64,000 nucleotides of DNA from Flavobacteria bacterium MS024-2A (GTDB lineage Bacteria > Bacteroidota > Bacteroidia > Flavobacteriales > Flavobacteriaceae), in assembly GCA_905182305.1 (NCBI GenBank), contig CAJJBB010000007.1:62001-126000 (forward strand), read 5' to 3'. Positions 37,262 to 45,256 of this stretch are shown one piece after another. The notes beneath the pieces are model-generated. The model did not search any database and was not told where the DNA came from. It saw nothing but the letters and a program-made list of their open reading frames with translations. The position numbers were made by a program, and so were the translations under genes. Position 1 is the stretch's first letter. Every line of letters begins with the position of its first letter.

Positions 37262-37390
37262 TTAGAGACGACCTAAAATATAACCAACTAAAAAAGCAAT
37301 TAGAACTAAAACTCTCAGTTCAACTCCTAGACTTTTAGCAATTGAATCGACTATTTTAAGCACTGTAATTTTTATTTTTTCTAGATCCAT
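37262..37390 (-). CDS. Possible 42-residue membrane protein
   Basis: The minus-strand ATG at 37390 opens MDLEKIKITVLKIVDSIAKS, then an acidic/basic hinge and a hydrophobic C-terminal helix VLVLIAFLVGYILGRL. An amphipathic helix plus one transmembrane helix is a common small-protein design. It lies just downstream of another small membrane protein gene on the same strand. Confidence 0.45.
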   Translation of the reverse strand: MDLEKIKITVLKIVDSIAKSLGVELRVLVLIAFLVGYILGRL

Positions 37391-37455
37391 ATGATTAGTT
37401 TTTTAAGCTTAAAGTTTTAATTACACCTCCTTTTTAGTCTTCCAGTTATAGGCTC

Positions 37456-37626
37456 TTATTTAAGAACATATTGGATTATTAATGTCGCGATTACACCCCA
37501 TAAAAACGCAAATAGAGCAAAGCCAAACAAGCCTAATTTTTCAAGCAACCACAAATTAATTTTAAACCTTAAGGGTATGGCTCTATCAAACCATTTTTTC
37601 TTAAATGTCACTGAATTTGTTTCCAT
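37456..37626 (-). CDS. Small membrane protein, 56 residues
   Basis: Started at the ATG at 37626 (METNSVTFKKKWFDRAIPLR) it has a basic N-terminal part and one long hydrophobic helix (LFGFALFAFLWGVIATLIIQ). A start seven codons upstream at 37647 is also possible. Function is unknown. It probably belongs with the next small minus-strand frame. Confidence 0.5.
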   Translation of the reverse strand: METNSVTFKKKWFDRAIPLRFKINLWLLEKLGLFGFALFAFLWGVIATLIIQYVLK

Positions 37627-37755
37627 TGTGTTAGTTTTTTCAAACACTTAAATGTAATGATACTTATTTATAATTCAAAAATCACATCTCTAATAGCCTT
37701 ATTTTAACTTACCGTAGAGATGATATACCAGTAGTTTAAATAAGGCTGAGTATGT

Positions 37756-38289
37756 TTAATATGGAAATTCTCCAACAAAATTACCTTGAGGACTATATCT
37801 AGCTACTACATATGTCTTGCCTGAGTCTGAAACAGCCATAGCGATTCCAACTTCAGTAGTGCTATTCCAAACCATTTGGGTGTAATGCCCTATTTCGTAA
37901 AAATCATTTTCTCCTGATAGAATTGGTGAATAGGTGTATAATTTAATTTCTTCATACCAAAGTTGAGATCCATTTCTAGCAGATGTTAGTGAATCTGTTG
38001 CAGATGTAAAATATAAATTTTCTCCTTGTCCAGTGCGCGTATCATTTTCAGAATGATACATTCTATCTTCTTTGGCCATTTGTAGTGCCCATTTTGACGC
38101 ATCTTTCGACAATGAAGATGACCACTTAAGATTTTCAACCCCCACTTCGGAACGTGCATTATTATGAATGATCAAGGCTTGGTCTATATCGTCTTGTGTT
38201 AGACCATAAAGATTTATAGTCAGTTCATCAGAATCCTTAGAACAGTTTATTAAAAAAAGAAGTAGAAGAGGGACAATAATTCCTTTCAT
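37756..38289 (-). CDS. CAP/SCP-domain lipoprotein
   Basis: The 177-residue lipoprotein (lipobox FLINC near residue 16) has a CAP domain with all key blocks: IIHNNARSEVG, GQGENLY, then HYTQMVWNSTTEVGIAM and YSPQGNFVGE. The two His and two Glu expected in the CAP cavity are present. Bacterial CAP proteins are secreted and of mixed or unknown function. Its promoter lies at 38312-38319 on the minus strand. Confidence 0.85.
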   Translation of the reverse strand: MKGIIVPLLLLFLINCSKDSDELTINLYGLTQDDIDQALIIHNNARSEVGVENLKWSSSLSKDASKWALQMAKEDRMYHSENDTRTGQGENLYFTSATDSLTSARNGSQLWYEEIKLYTYSPILSGENDFYEIGHYTQMVWNSTTEVGIAMAVSDSGKTYVVARYSPQGNFVGEFPY

Positions 38290-38311
38290 TTTATGTATGA
38301 TTAATGATCAC

Positions 38312-38319
38312 CAAATATA
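38312..38319 (-). promoter_or_regulatory. -7 box of the CAP gene
   Basis: On the minus strand the sequence reads GGATTTGTTATATTTGGTG, with the exact -7 box TATATTTG 22 bp before the ATG. The GGATTTGTTATATTTG core and the following ATTAATCAT leader are the same as in the repeated modules on the plus strand. Confidence 0.65.
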
Positions 38320-38454
38320 ACAAATCCTGAATAAACAATAATTTATCATTAGTAAGAACCGGGATATCTTATTACGGATCATTTAATAACCTTTAATTTA
38401 CTTCAAAGTCACCTATAAAAGAAATAAGGTTTTTATAATTATTATATTCATGCT

Positions 38455-39075
38455 ATGAAAAAACTAATTCTATTATTATTTATTCCACTTCTTTCTTTTG
38501 GACAATATAACAACCAAAGATTAGAATTATTAAAAACTCGTTTTATGGAAGTGAGCATGAAAGAAAATAAAGCTCTTTCTGAAATGTTGAAATCTAAAAG
38601 AATTAAACCAAATGAATATAAAGTTAGACTCGAAAAACTTAAGATTCAATTTTCTAAAACAAAATTTAGATTAAACAAAATTGCACCAAATATGTCAAAT
38701 CTAAACAAAATTTTATTAGACCCAGAAATAAGATTTAAAAACAATAAATTTCAATTCAAGACAAAAAATAAGTGGTATTCAGATGTTGAATTGATCTCAT
38801 TTTTGATTAAAAATAAAGAAGCCAATTATTTAAATAAAAAGGACTCAAAGCAAATTACTGGTGATTTATATAACTCCAATTTGAAGTATTATTTTAAAAA
38901 TAAAAATTATCTGATATTTGAAAAACCAATTTCAACATCAAGAGTTATTCATAGAATTCAAGGGGGGTATTCTTTTCGAATTTTAGACAGAAGTAATTCA
39001 GATTATTTTTTCATTCAAACTGAAAAAAGAGAATTAGGGTATATTTTAAAAAACAAACTACCTGAAATAAATTAA
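38455..39075 (+). CDS. Hypothetical secreted protein, 206 residues
   Basis: A signal peptide (LILLLFIPLLSFGQ) is followed by a Lys-rich helical segment (about 20-80) and a mixed C-terminal part. No domain is recognised. The C-terminal stretch YSFRILDRSNSDYFFIQTEK could be an SH3-like fold (weak). It is divergent from the CAP gene. Confidence 0.5.
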   Translation: MKKLILLLFIPLLSFGQYNNQRLELLKTRFMEVSMKENKALSEMLKSKRIKPNEYKVRLEKLKIQFSKTKFRLNKIAPNMSNLNKILLDPEIRFKNNKFQFKTKNKWYSDVELISFLIKNKEANYLNKKDSKQITGDLYNSNLKYYFKNKNYLIFEKPISTSRVIHRIQGGYSFRILDRSNSDYFFIQTEKRELGYILKNKLPEIN

Positions 39076-39187
39076 ATCTTACTCTCTTAAAACAAACAAA
39101 CCAAAAGCATATTCTATTAAGCTAGTTATAGAATTCATTATGTTTTAGTATTATTTAATAACACAAATATTTTATGTAGATTAGCTT

Positions 39188-39220
39188 GAAACCAAAAGTA
39201 TATCATCTTCAGCAAGTTCA
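39188..39220 (+). repeat. Partial copy of the accessory-region module
   Basis: The sequence matches the 5' part of the module (AAACCA, then TATATCATCTTCAGCAAGTTC) but lacks the promoter half. It lies in the 245 bp gap before the gene at 39321, in which no gene was seen. Confidence 0.5.
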
Positions 39221-39320
39221 TGAAAAATACTATTTTAAAATTCTTTAGGTGATTATGTTTATTTGTAAATATTGATTTAAGGGGTTGTAACTTTACAACT
39301 AATCATTAATAATAAACAAC

Positions 39321-39545
39321 ATGGATAGCGAAACCTTTCATAAAATGGAGAAGTTTAAAAATCAGATAGATTTAAAAGTCAAAAGTGGAAAATATTCTCA
39401 TTATGTTTTAGAACAGTTTGATACTATAGGAGAATTATTTGGATTAAGCGAAAATTTATTGATAGAAGATTCTAATGAAGAGCATTATGATGAATTGAGT
39501 ATATATTTAATTAATAGCTTAGTCAAAGAAGTTTATAAAAAGTAG
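39321..39545 (+). CDS. Hypothetical 74-residue acidic protein
   Basis: A soluble, Glu/Asp-rich frame starting MDSETFHKMEKFKNQIDLKV, with no signal peptide. No family is recognised. The 5' region has a truncated repeat module. Confidence 0.45.
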   Translation: MDSETFHKMEKFKNQIDLKVKSGKYSHYVLEQFDTIGELFGLSENLLIEDSNEEHYDELSIYLINSLVKEVYKK

Positions 39546-39614
39546 AAAAACTCACAGAATGCAGATCTTATCGATTTTCATTATATTTAGATATTAACCA
39601 ATAAAAAAATTAAG

Positions 39615-40019
39615 ATGAAAAAGCTTCTTATATCCTTTGTTCTTGGGTTCATTACTTTTAGCATACTTGGTGGAATATTTGCATATTTAGTGTTCCTACC
39701 TGAATTTGCTATTTGGTATGAACTTCACCCTGACACCGTGAGAGGAACACCTGAATTAATTTCAGGAACTACTTTAGCGGTCATTCAATTAATTGCATTA
39801 GTTATTCTAATGGATAAACTTAAAATAGACACATTAAAAGGCGGTGCAATTTTCGGGATTATTTTTTCTGCTGTTTTATGGCTAATCATTGACCTTCAAA
39901 TGATATCTATGACTAATATTTTCTCTTATGATTATTTGTTAAAAGACACACTCCTTTCAGGAGTTCTTGGAGCATTTGGTGGACTAGTAATAGCTTGGTC
40001 TCAAAAAAAATATTCATAA
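39615..40019 (+). CDS. Four-helix membrane protein, 134 residues
   Basis: Four hydrophobic helices (about 4-30, 47-66, 77-95 and 110-128) with short loops, and PEFAIWYELHPDTVRGTPEL between the first two. It resembles small uncharacterised flavobacterial membrane proteins. A TATATTTA -7-like box lies about 30 bp upstream of the ATG. Confidence 0.55.
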   Translation: MKKLLISFVLGFITFSILGGIFAYLVFLPEFAIWYELHPDTVRGTPELISGTTLAVIQLIALVILMDKLKIDTLKGGAIFGIIFSAVLWLIIDLQMISMTNIFSYDYLLKDTLLSGVLGAFGGLVIAWSQKKYS

Positions 40020-40217
40020 AACGTATGTCATACTTATATAGTCTTTAGTAAGTTTTGAAATCTCTTATCTTTAATAAAACAAACTTTTTTTCGAATGAGT
40101 AGAAAAGTAAAACTATTTAGAAATTCATTTAGCCTATTGAAAGGACTTGTAAAAGTTCTTCGTTTTTCATCTTCAAAAACAAGGAGAGAAACTATGAAAG
40201 AAAGAAGAAGTAATAAC

Positions 40218-40505
40218 ATGAAAAAGCTAATCCTTATTTTTGTTTTTTGTTATCCATTTATGGGAATGAGTCAAAAGGCTTGTAATGTTTATGGGAAAAT
40301 AAAGTTTGTGGATTATGGAGAAGATTATAAAGTCAAATTTGTAAAATATGGGGAAGATTTGAGTATTAAATACGTTAACTATGGTGAGAAAAAAGGTGGT
40401 ACTTGGAAAGTGGTTGATTACGGGGAGGACTATAAGCTAAAGATTGTTAAGTATGGTGAAGATTTCACAGCTAAAGAAGTTGATTACGGAGAAGGGTGTA
40501 ACTAA
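40218..40505 (+). CDS. Secreted YGED-repeat protein
   Basis: Started at the ATG at 40218 it has 95 residues: a signal peptide (ILIFVFCYPFMGMSQ) and six copies of an 11-residue beta-strand-like repeat with YGED or YGEK at its core (VDYGEDYKVKF, VKYGEDLSIKY and so on). Two Cys, one near each end, could close the structure. The frame is open 41 codons further upstream to an ATG at 40095 (MSRKVKLFRNSFSLLKG), and the -7 box near 40065 fits that ATG better. Function is unknown. Confidence 0.65.
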   Translation: MKKLILIFVFCYPFMGMSQKACNVYGKIKFVDYGEDYKVKFVKYGEDLSIKYVNYGEKKGGTWKVVDYGEDYKLKIVKYGEDFTAKEVDYGEGCN

Positions 40506-40599
40506 ACCATAGGTATATCCTATTTATTAAGTTTTAGAATTTGTGGTTCTTTAACAATATTTATATGTTTGAGTATTATTAATCATAAACCAATTTAAA
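40505..40599 (+). repeat. Terminator-promoter module, copy D
   Basis: The copy runs from AAACCATAGGTATATC to the -7 box TATGTTTG (40564-40571), then GAGTATTATTAATCATAAAC, directly to the ATG of the gene at 40600. It is diverged in the middle compared with other copies but keeps the start, the -7 box and the leader. Confidence 0.6.
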
Positions 40600-41283
40600 A
40601 TGAAAAAAACACTTTTATTATTACTATTAATTTCTACTATGTCATTTGGACAGACTAGATATTGGACTTCCTATAACGTTACTATAGAGCCTCAAAATGT
40701 TAAAGCGGTATACAATCTTTTCGATGATTATTTTAAATCGAACCCCACTTCAGAGGATGTTAATGCTTATTTGTATGAAAATCATTTTAGAGATAATGAT
40801 AATAATTATACTCATTCATTTATTTGGGCGGGGAGCCTTGAAGGAATGGGAGCACAATATGCACCAAAAGAAAATAATTCTTGGGAATTGCTTATAACAA
40901 AAGCAAGCCAATTAATTAAAGAAACTCATAGTGCTACTATGGGAAACACCGTTGTAAATGTTGGTGAAAATAAGCCAATTCAAAGATATTTTTATTTAGA
41001 TGTTGAAGACCCTGAAAAATATTTAGTGGCTTTTAAAAAATCTCTTAAATACAGGTCTAAAGATCGTCAAACATTATTAGGAGGTTTTTCTGCTGGTCTA
41101 TCTCCAGATGGAGAAACTCATTGGGTTATTGTCGGATTTGATGACATGAAATCTGCAATGGATTCAGGTGCTTACAGAAGAAGCAATCCAGAAGCACAAA
41201 AGTCTTGGGAGGAATACCGAAAGAATAGAGGTAACACCCGCTTAGTAAGATCAGGACTACGTCTCTTAATGGGAAGCTGGTAA
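40600..41283 (+). CDS. Secreted two-domain alpha/beta-barrel-like protein
   Basis: The 227-residue protein has a signal peptide (LLLLLLISTMSFGQ) and two halves that each look like a ferredoxin-like alpha/beta unit: a strand (RYWTSYNVTI), a helix and later strand pair in the first, then RYFYLDVEDPEKYLVAFKKS and HWVIVGFDDMKSAMDSG in the second. It has the same size and layout as the genes at 44342 and 45257 and the broken gene at 33255. The family is recalled from marine flavobacteria but has no known function. Confidence 0.6.
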   Translation: MKKTLLLLLLISTMSFGQTRYWTSYNVTIEPQNVKAVYNLFDDYFKSNPTSEDVNAYLYENHFRDNDNNYTHSFIWAGSLEGMGAQYAPKENNSWELLITKASQLIKETHSATMGNTVVNVGENKPIQRYFYLDVEDPEKYLVAFKKSLKYRSKDRQTLLGGFSAGLSPDGETHWVIVGFDDMKSAMDSGAYRRSNPEAQKSWEEYRKNRGNTRLVRSGLRLLMGSW

Positions 41284-41308
41284 GTAAAAATTAATTTTAC
41301 GACTTTTC

Positions 41309-41335
41309 AACCCTCCCAAGCGGAGGGTTTTTCTT
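41309..41335 (+). terminator. Intrinsic terminator
   Basis: AACCCTCC and GGAGGGTT form an 8 bp stem with a 5-base loop followed by TTTCTTTT. It ends the transcript from 40600. The stem is nearly the same as the terminator at 33166. Confidence 0.85.
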
Positions 41336-41336
41336 T

Positions 41337-41399
41337 TAAACTACAGGCATATTATTTTCAGTAAAATTTGAGTTTTATATATTTGATTTAATGCTTTTT
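41337..41399 (+). repeat. Terminator-promoter module, copy E
   Basis: Starts AAACTACAGGCATATTATTTTC and ends in the -7 box TATATTTG just before the ATG of the ruined methyltransferase at 41400. The leader after the -7 box is short and lacks the ATTATTAATCAT element. Confidence 0.6.
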
Positions 41400-42346
41400 A
41401 TGAGAAAAATAATTGGCTTAATTATCTATGTTATTGTTCAAATACTTTTTATCCCATTTAGAATAATTGGAGCAGTAATTATATATTACAAACAAACATG
41501 TGTAATCAAGAAGTTAGGGGTCTCTTCAACGGTAATTGAGATAATCAATGGATAAATTTGGTTTAAGAAAAGACCAAGCAACAGTTAAATTATTTGATGC
41601 TTTACTCAGCACATCCGGATTTGGAATTTGGCTTACTCTTTTTCCGCTATATGTTTTAAAAAAAACAGCAGGTGAAAACCTTATATACTCAAAAATAAAA
41701 AAAGAAGGGAATGAGTCTTTAGCAAATCTAGTCACTTCAAGAACGGTTTATTTTGATGAATTATTAAACAAGTCTTTTAAAACAACGTCTCAATTAGTAG
41801 TAATGGGTTCAAGATTTGACACAAGGTGTTATGGTTCCATTGCTGAAAACGATATTGCTCTTTTTGAGTAAGATAAAAAAGAAACTCAAGAGCTTAAAAG
41901 AAAATATTTAAATCAAGCAAAAATAGACACATCTAAAGTTCATTTTACCAATGAAAACTGGAGTGAACAATTATATAAAGCAGGCTATGATAAAACTAGA
42001 AAAACAACTTTTTTGTGGGAAGGAGTTACTCTTTACCTTTCGAAAAAAGAGACACAAAAAAACCTAAAACAAATCAAAAAAAATGCTGCTGCTAGTAGTA
42101 TAATTATCGCAGATTTTTATGTTAATCAATTTGTTAATGGAGATGTTATTTCTAGTAAGAAAAAGTTAAAAAATACTAGAAAAAACGAATGAAGAACTTG
42201 GTTTTGGGATTGCTTTTGAGGGCAATGACTCAAAAGATCTTAAAGCCTTATTTAATATTGAAGAAATTACACCTGGGAAAATTTTCTATATAGGATACAA
42301 AACAAAAACAAGTACTTAGATGGCAGTAGTTAAATTAAAAATATAA
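41400..42346 (+). pseudogene. Broken LCMT-type SAM methyltransferase
   Basis: The pieces together match the flavobacterial class I methyltransferase of the leucine carboxyl methyltransferase family: an N-terminal membrane segment (MRKIIGLIIYVIVQILFIPF), then MDKFGLRKDQATVKL, LVTSRTVYFDELL, the SAM-loop VVMGSRFDTRCYG, KTTFLWEGVTLYLSKKE and a C-terminal FYIGYKTK. At least four lesions break it: a frame change near 41550, TAA at 41869-41871, a frame change near 42170-42188 and TAG at 42317-42319. All pieces keep family order, so this is a decayed gene and not chance. Confidence 0.8.
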
Positions 42347-42560
42347 CAACAGTAGAAATTATAAAATCTGAAGGTTGTCCTTTTTATTAAAATCATTTTA
42401 GGTATTGCCAAAAAAAATAGTTTTAGAAATGAAAAATGTAAATGGCACTAATTGAATTTAGCAACGTTTTCTATTAACTCTTTTGCTTAATCTTAATTAT
42501 AGTAGAAGAAAACCAAATTAAAAAAGTATTTACTAATTAAATTTCCTGAAAAGCAAGCAA

Positions 42561-42755
42561 TTAACGCGCTCTATTTTTCACATCTTTATTTGGTACTCTA
42601 CCTTGATTTCCTATTCCGTCAAAATCACTTGAATCATATGAATTCATATTTTCTTTACGCTGAATTTTATGTTGTTTTCTGACGATTGTCAGGAGAAAAT
42701 AAACGTAAACAACAAATATTATTACTCCTATGATAAACATAATTTGGTTTTTCAT
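42561..42755 (-). CDS. Small membrane protein, 64 residues
   Basis: One N-terminal transmembrane helix (IMFIIGVIIFVVYVYFLLTI) is followed by a basic then mixed tail. Its ATG overlaps the stop of the upstream small membrane protein by 4 bp, so the two are translationally coupled. Function is unknown. The 200 bp between here and the methyltransferase remnant show nothing recognisable. Confidence 0.5.
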   Translation of the reverse strand: MKNQIMFIIGVIIFVVYVYFLLTIVRKQHKIQRKENMNSYDSSDFDGIGNQGRVPNKDVKNRAR

Positions 42756-42937
42756 TGCCCGGAATTTTTATCATCACTTCTTCTTTGTCTTATAACAAAT
42801 GCAAAAGCAAGAATAGTTACTGGCCATAGACCTACATATACGCCTTCAAGCTGATTGCCTGAAAACCACAAATAAATTGAATATAAAAAACTTAAAAAAG
42901 CAAGTATTACAGGGTAGTATTTTTCTACAAAAATCAT
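42752..42937 (-). CDS. Small membrane protein, 61 residues
   Basis: Two hydrophobic helices (VILAFLSFLYSIYLWFSG and VYVGLWPVTILAFAFVI) with a charged C-terminus. It forms a coupled pair with the downstream 64-residue protein. Function is unknown. Confidence 0.5.
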   Translation of the reverse strand: MIFVEKYYPVILAFLSFLYSIYLWFSGNQLEGVYVGLWPVTILAFAFVIRQRRSDDKNSGQ

Positions 42938-42978
42938 TTTTATTGAAAGTTAATAAAATTAATTATAATAAATGTTTT

Positions 42979-43047
42979 TAACCACGGGGATATTATCCTG
43001 AATAGGTTTTAGGATTTGTTATATTTGAATGTTATTAATTTATTTTA
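42979..43047 (+). repeat. Terminator-promoter module, copy F
   Basis: Runs from ACCACGGGGATATTATCC through GGATTTGTTATATTTGAATG (exact -7 box at 43020-43027) to the ATG at 43048. A further degenerate 5' half of the module (AAGCCACAGGTC) sits at about 43384, after that gene. Confidence 0.65.
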
Positions 43048-43368
43048 ATGAATTCTCCTTTTATTGCAGTTTTAATTTCAGATATAATTTTTATGGCAAT
43101 TGCTTTAGGCTTAAATAAAGAAAATGCTAAATATCTTTTGAGCGGTTATAACACTATGTCAAAAAAGGAAAGAGAAAATTTTGATATTGCAAACTATCTA
43201 ATACTTTTTAAAAAGTTTTTTTTAATACTCGCAGCATCTTCAACTATTGTATTTACTATTTTAATTAATTTACTGAATGCAAAAATTGCAGTGATATCTT
43301 ATTCTTCATATTTAATTATTATGCTAATTTGGTTTGTGTTTAAGGGAAATAAGTTTAAAATAAAATAG
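43048..43368 (+). CDS. Membrane protein, 106 residues
   Basis: Three hydrophobic helices (about 3-20, 52-70 and 78-98) with a charged loop KKERENFDIANYLILFKKFF. This resembles small DUF3784-like proteins, but the match is loose. It is driven by module copy F. Confidence 0.5.
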   Translation: MNSPFIAVLISDIIFMAIALGLNKENAKYLLSGYNTMSKKERENFDIANYLILFKKFFLILAASSTIVFTILINLLNAKIAVISYSSYLIIMLIWFVFKGNKFKIK

Positions 43369-43430
43369 TTATAATTTTCATTTAAGCCACAGGTCTAACA
43401 TCTTTAATGATTATATCTTATTCAATAAGA

Positions 43431-44168
43431 TTACTTTCTTGAGTTTAGTTTTGTAAGTAATCTCAATATTTCAAGATACAACCAAATAAGGGTAACTAAT
43501 AAACCGAAAGCTCCATACCATTCCATATATTTTGGAGCACCTTTTTCAGCACCCTCCTCTATAAAATCAAAATCTAAAACTAAATTTAGAGCAGCTATTA
43601 CTACTACAACAATACTAAATCCAATACTAAATGGAGATGCATTATTTATGCTCATAACACCAAGACCTGAACCAAAAAAGCCCATTATAAAGTTTACCAT
43701 GTATATTATAGCAATACCTCCTGTTGCAGCAAATATTCCAAGTTTAAAATTTTCAGTAGCTTTTATATAGCCAGACCGATAAACAATTAATAATGAAACT
43801 AATATCCCAACCGTTAAAAGGATAGCATTTGTTACAATGCCATCATATAAAGAGTTGTACATATAAGATATCCCTCCCAACATAGCACCCTCCAGTATTG
43901 CATAAATAGGGACAGTAACTGGAGCCCATTCTTTTTTAAAAAAAGTAATAATAGCAAAAACAAAACCCCCTATTCCACATCCAATTAGCAAGACGGGATT
44001 GATTGTATTAAAAGTTAAATAGCCTGCACCTATAAGCAGGAAAAGACTTATTGCTGTTTTATTTACAGTCCCCTCAATAGTCATTTTATTATCACCAGAA
44101 ATGGTGTTATTGAAAGTTTTTTTTGAAAGAACAGGATTACCTGACCTTATGGATAGATGGCTATTCAT
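43431..44168 (-). CDS. Bax inhibitor-1/YccA family membrane protein
   Basis: The 245-residue protein has seven hydrophobic helices after a soluble N-terminus. The segments FKKEWAPVTVPIYAILEGAM then LGGISYMYN, and the C-terminal ALNLVLDFDFIEEGAEKGAP then KYMEWYGAFGLLVTLIWLYL, are signatures of the YccA-like BI-1 family, including the acidic pair thought to sense pH or calcium in BsYetJ. Its role here is unknown. It is a core-type gene sitting inside the accessory region. Confidence 0.88.
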   Translation of the reverse strand: MNSHLSIRSGNPVLSKKTFNNTISGDNKMTIEGTVNKTAISLFLLIGAGYLTFNTINPVLLIGCGIGGFVFAIITFFKKEWAPVTVPIYAILEGAMLGGISYMYNSLYDGIVTNAILLTVGILVSLLIVYRSGYIKATENFKLGIFAATGGIAIIYMVNFIMGFFGSGLGVMSINNASPFSIGFSIVVVVIAALNLVLDFDFIEEGAEKGAPKYMEWYGAFGLLVTLIWLYLEILRLLTKLNSRK

Positions 44169-44262
44169 AATAAGTTTTTAATAGTAAAATTTGAATAGCA
44201 AAGATATTAGGTTCAAACAAATTAGACTCTAATTGGTGCATTAAGATTTAAACGGGATTTCT

Positions 44263-44341
44263 TAAATCAAAGTCATATCATCTTTAGTGAATTTCGGGAT
44301 TTATTATATTTGAATATTATTAATCATAAATTAATTTAAAA
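44263..44341 (+). repeat. Terminator-promoter module, copy H
   Basis: Starts AAATCAAAGTCATATCATC, continues with the -7 box TATATTTG at 44305-44312 and the leader ATTATTAATCATAAATTA, and ends at the ATG at 44342. This is a well preserved copy. Confidence 0.7.
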
Positions 44342-45109
44342 ATGAAAAAATTATTATTTGTATTTACTTTTATTATTGGACTTCATTCTTATGGACAGTC
44401 AACAGTAATTTTGGCAATGGTTCTTGAAGAAGGAAAAGAAGACGCTTATTTAAAAATGGAAGCGAATTGGCAAAAAGTAAATGAAGCTGCGGTTGCTCGA
44501 GGACTCATTACACAATGGTCAGTATGGAAAAGAACGCCTAGAGAAGGAGATGAAGGTTGGGCTGAGTACTTCGTAATGATAAGAAGTAATGCTGAACAAG
44601 AAAAGATGGCAATGTCAGTATCTGATTGGGAAAAACTATCTTATAAAGTTTTCAAAGGAAAAAGTAAAAAATCAACAGATAAGAGACTTTCAAGCAAAGG
44701 AATTGTTAAAGAAATGAGAAGTAGAACCTATAAACTTGTAACCACTACGGGCTGGAGAGGACTTGAATGGGAATTGGGAGACAAAGCCTATTTTCATTAT
44801 ATGACTAAAAAAAATGATGACTTTATTGCTTATGAAACTGCAGTATGGAAACCAATAGCTCAACAAAGAATTCTTGATGGATATCTAAAATATTGGGGAA
44901 TTAGTGAACTAGTTTATTCGAATGATATCACAAAAGAATTGAAATCAACCTCAACTCATATAGCATTTAATTTTCCTACTAAAAAGAAAAATCAAGAAGT
45001 CTTTAAATCACCTGAAGACTTTCTTAGTAAAAAAGCTGAAGAAGCACTTTTGAGTTCAAGAGATATGTTACCGGCTGAAGAATTAACTTTAATTTATTCA
45101 ACATTCTAA
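44342..45109 (+). CDS. Secreted two-domain alpha/beta-barrel-like protein
   Basis: The 255-residue protein has a signal peptide (FTFIIGLHSYGQ). The first half (VILAMVLEEGKEDAYLKMEA, then TQWSVWKRTPREGDEGWAEY) and the second half (AYFHYMTKKNDDFIAYETAV, then YLKYWGISELVYSND) each look like an antibiotic-biosynthesis-monooxygenase or stress-responsive alpha/beta barrel unit. It is paralogous in layout to 40600 and 45257. It is preceded by module H and followed by a terminator of the CGTCACT type. Confidence 0.6.
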   Translation: MKKLLFVFTFIIGLHSYGQSTVILAMVLEEGKEDAYLKMEANWQKVNEAAVARGLITQWSVWKRTPREGDEGWAEYFVMIRSNAEQEKMAMSVSDWEKLSYKVFKGKSKKSTDKRLSSKGIVKEMRSRTYKLVTTTGWRGLEWELGDKAYFHYMTKKNDDFIAYETAVWKPIAQQRILDGYLKYWGISELVYSNDITKELKSTSTHIAFNFPTKKKNQEVFKSPEDFLSKKAEEALLSSRDMLPAEELTLIYSTF

Positions 45110-45134
45110 ATAAACACTTTTTTAAGTAACCCTT

Positions 45135-45166
45135 ACGTCACTAATTAACTTAAGTGGCGTTTTTTT
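45135..45166 (+). terminator. Intrinsic terminator, CGTCACT type
   Basis: ACGTCACT and AGTGGCGT pair around a loop that contains TTAA-rich sequence, followed by seven T. The same stem recurs at 46971 and 47621, each time directly ahead of a repeat module. Confidence 0.8.
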
Positions 45167-45256
45167 AAACCACAGACATATCAGCTATAGTAAGTTTTGG
45201 GATTTGTGATTCCAATGAAATTCTATATGGTTGAGTATTATTAATCATAAATTAAA
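45165..45256 (+). repeat. Terminator-promoter module, copy I
   Basis: Starts AAACCACAGACATATCAGC, has an insertion in the middle, and its -7 region reads TATGGTTG in place of TATATTTG, a mismatch. The leader GAGTATTATTAATCATAAATT is intact and leads to the lost start of the gene at 45257. Confidence 0.7.
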
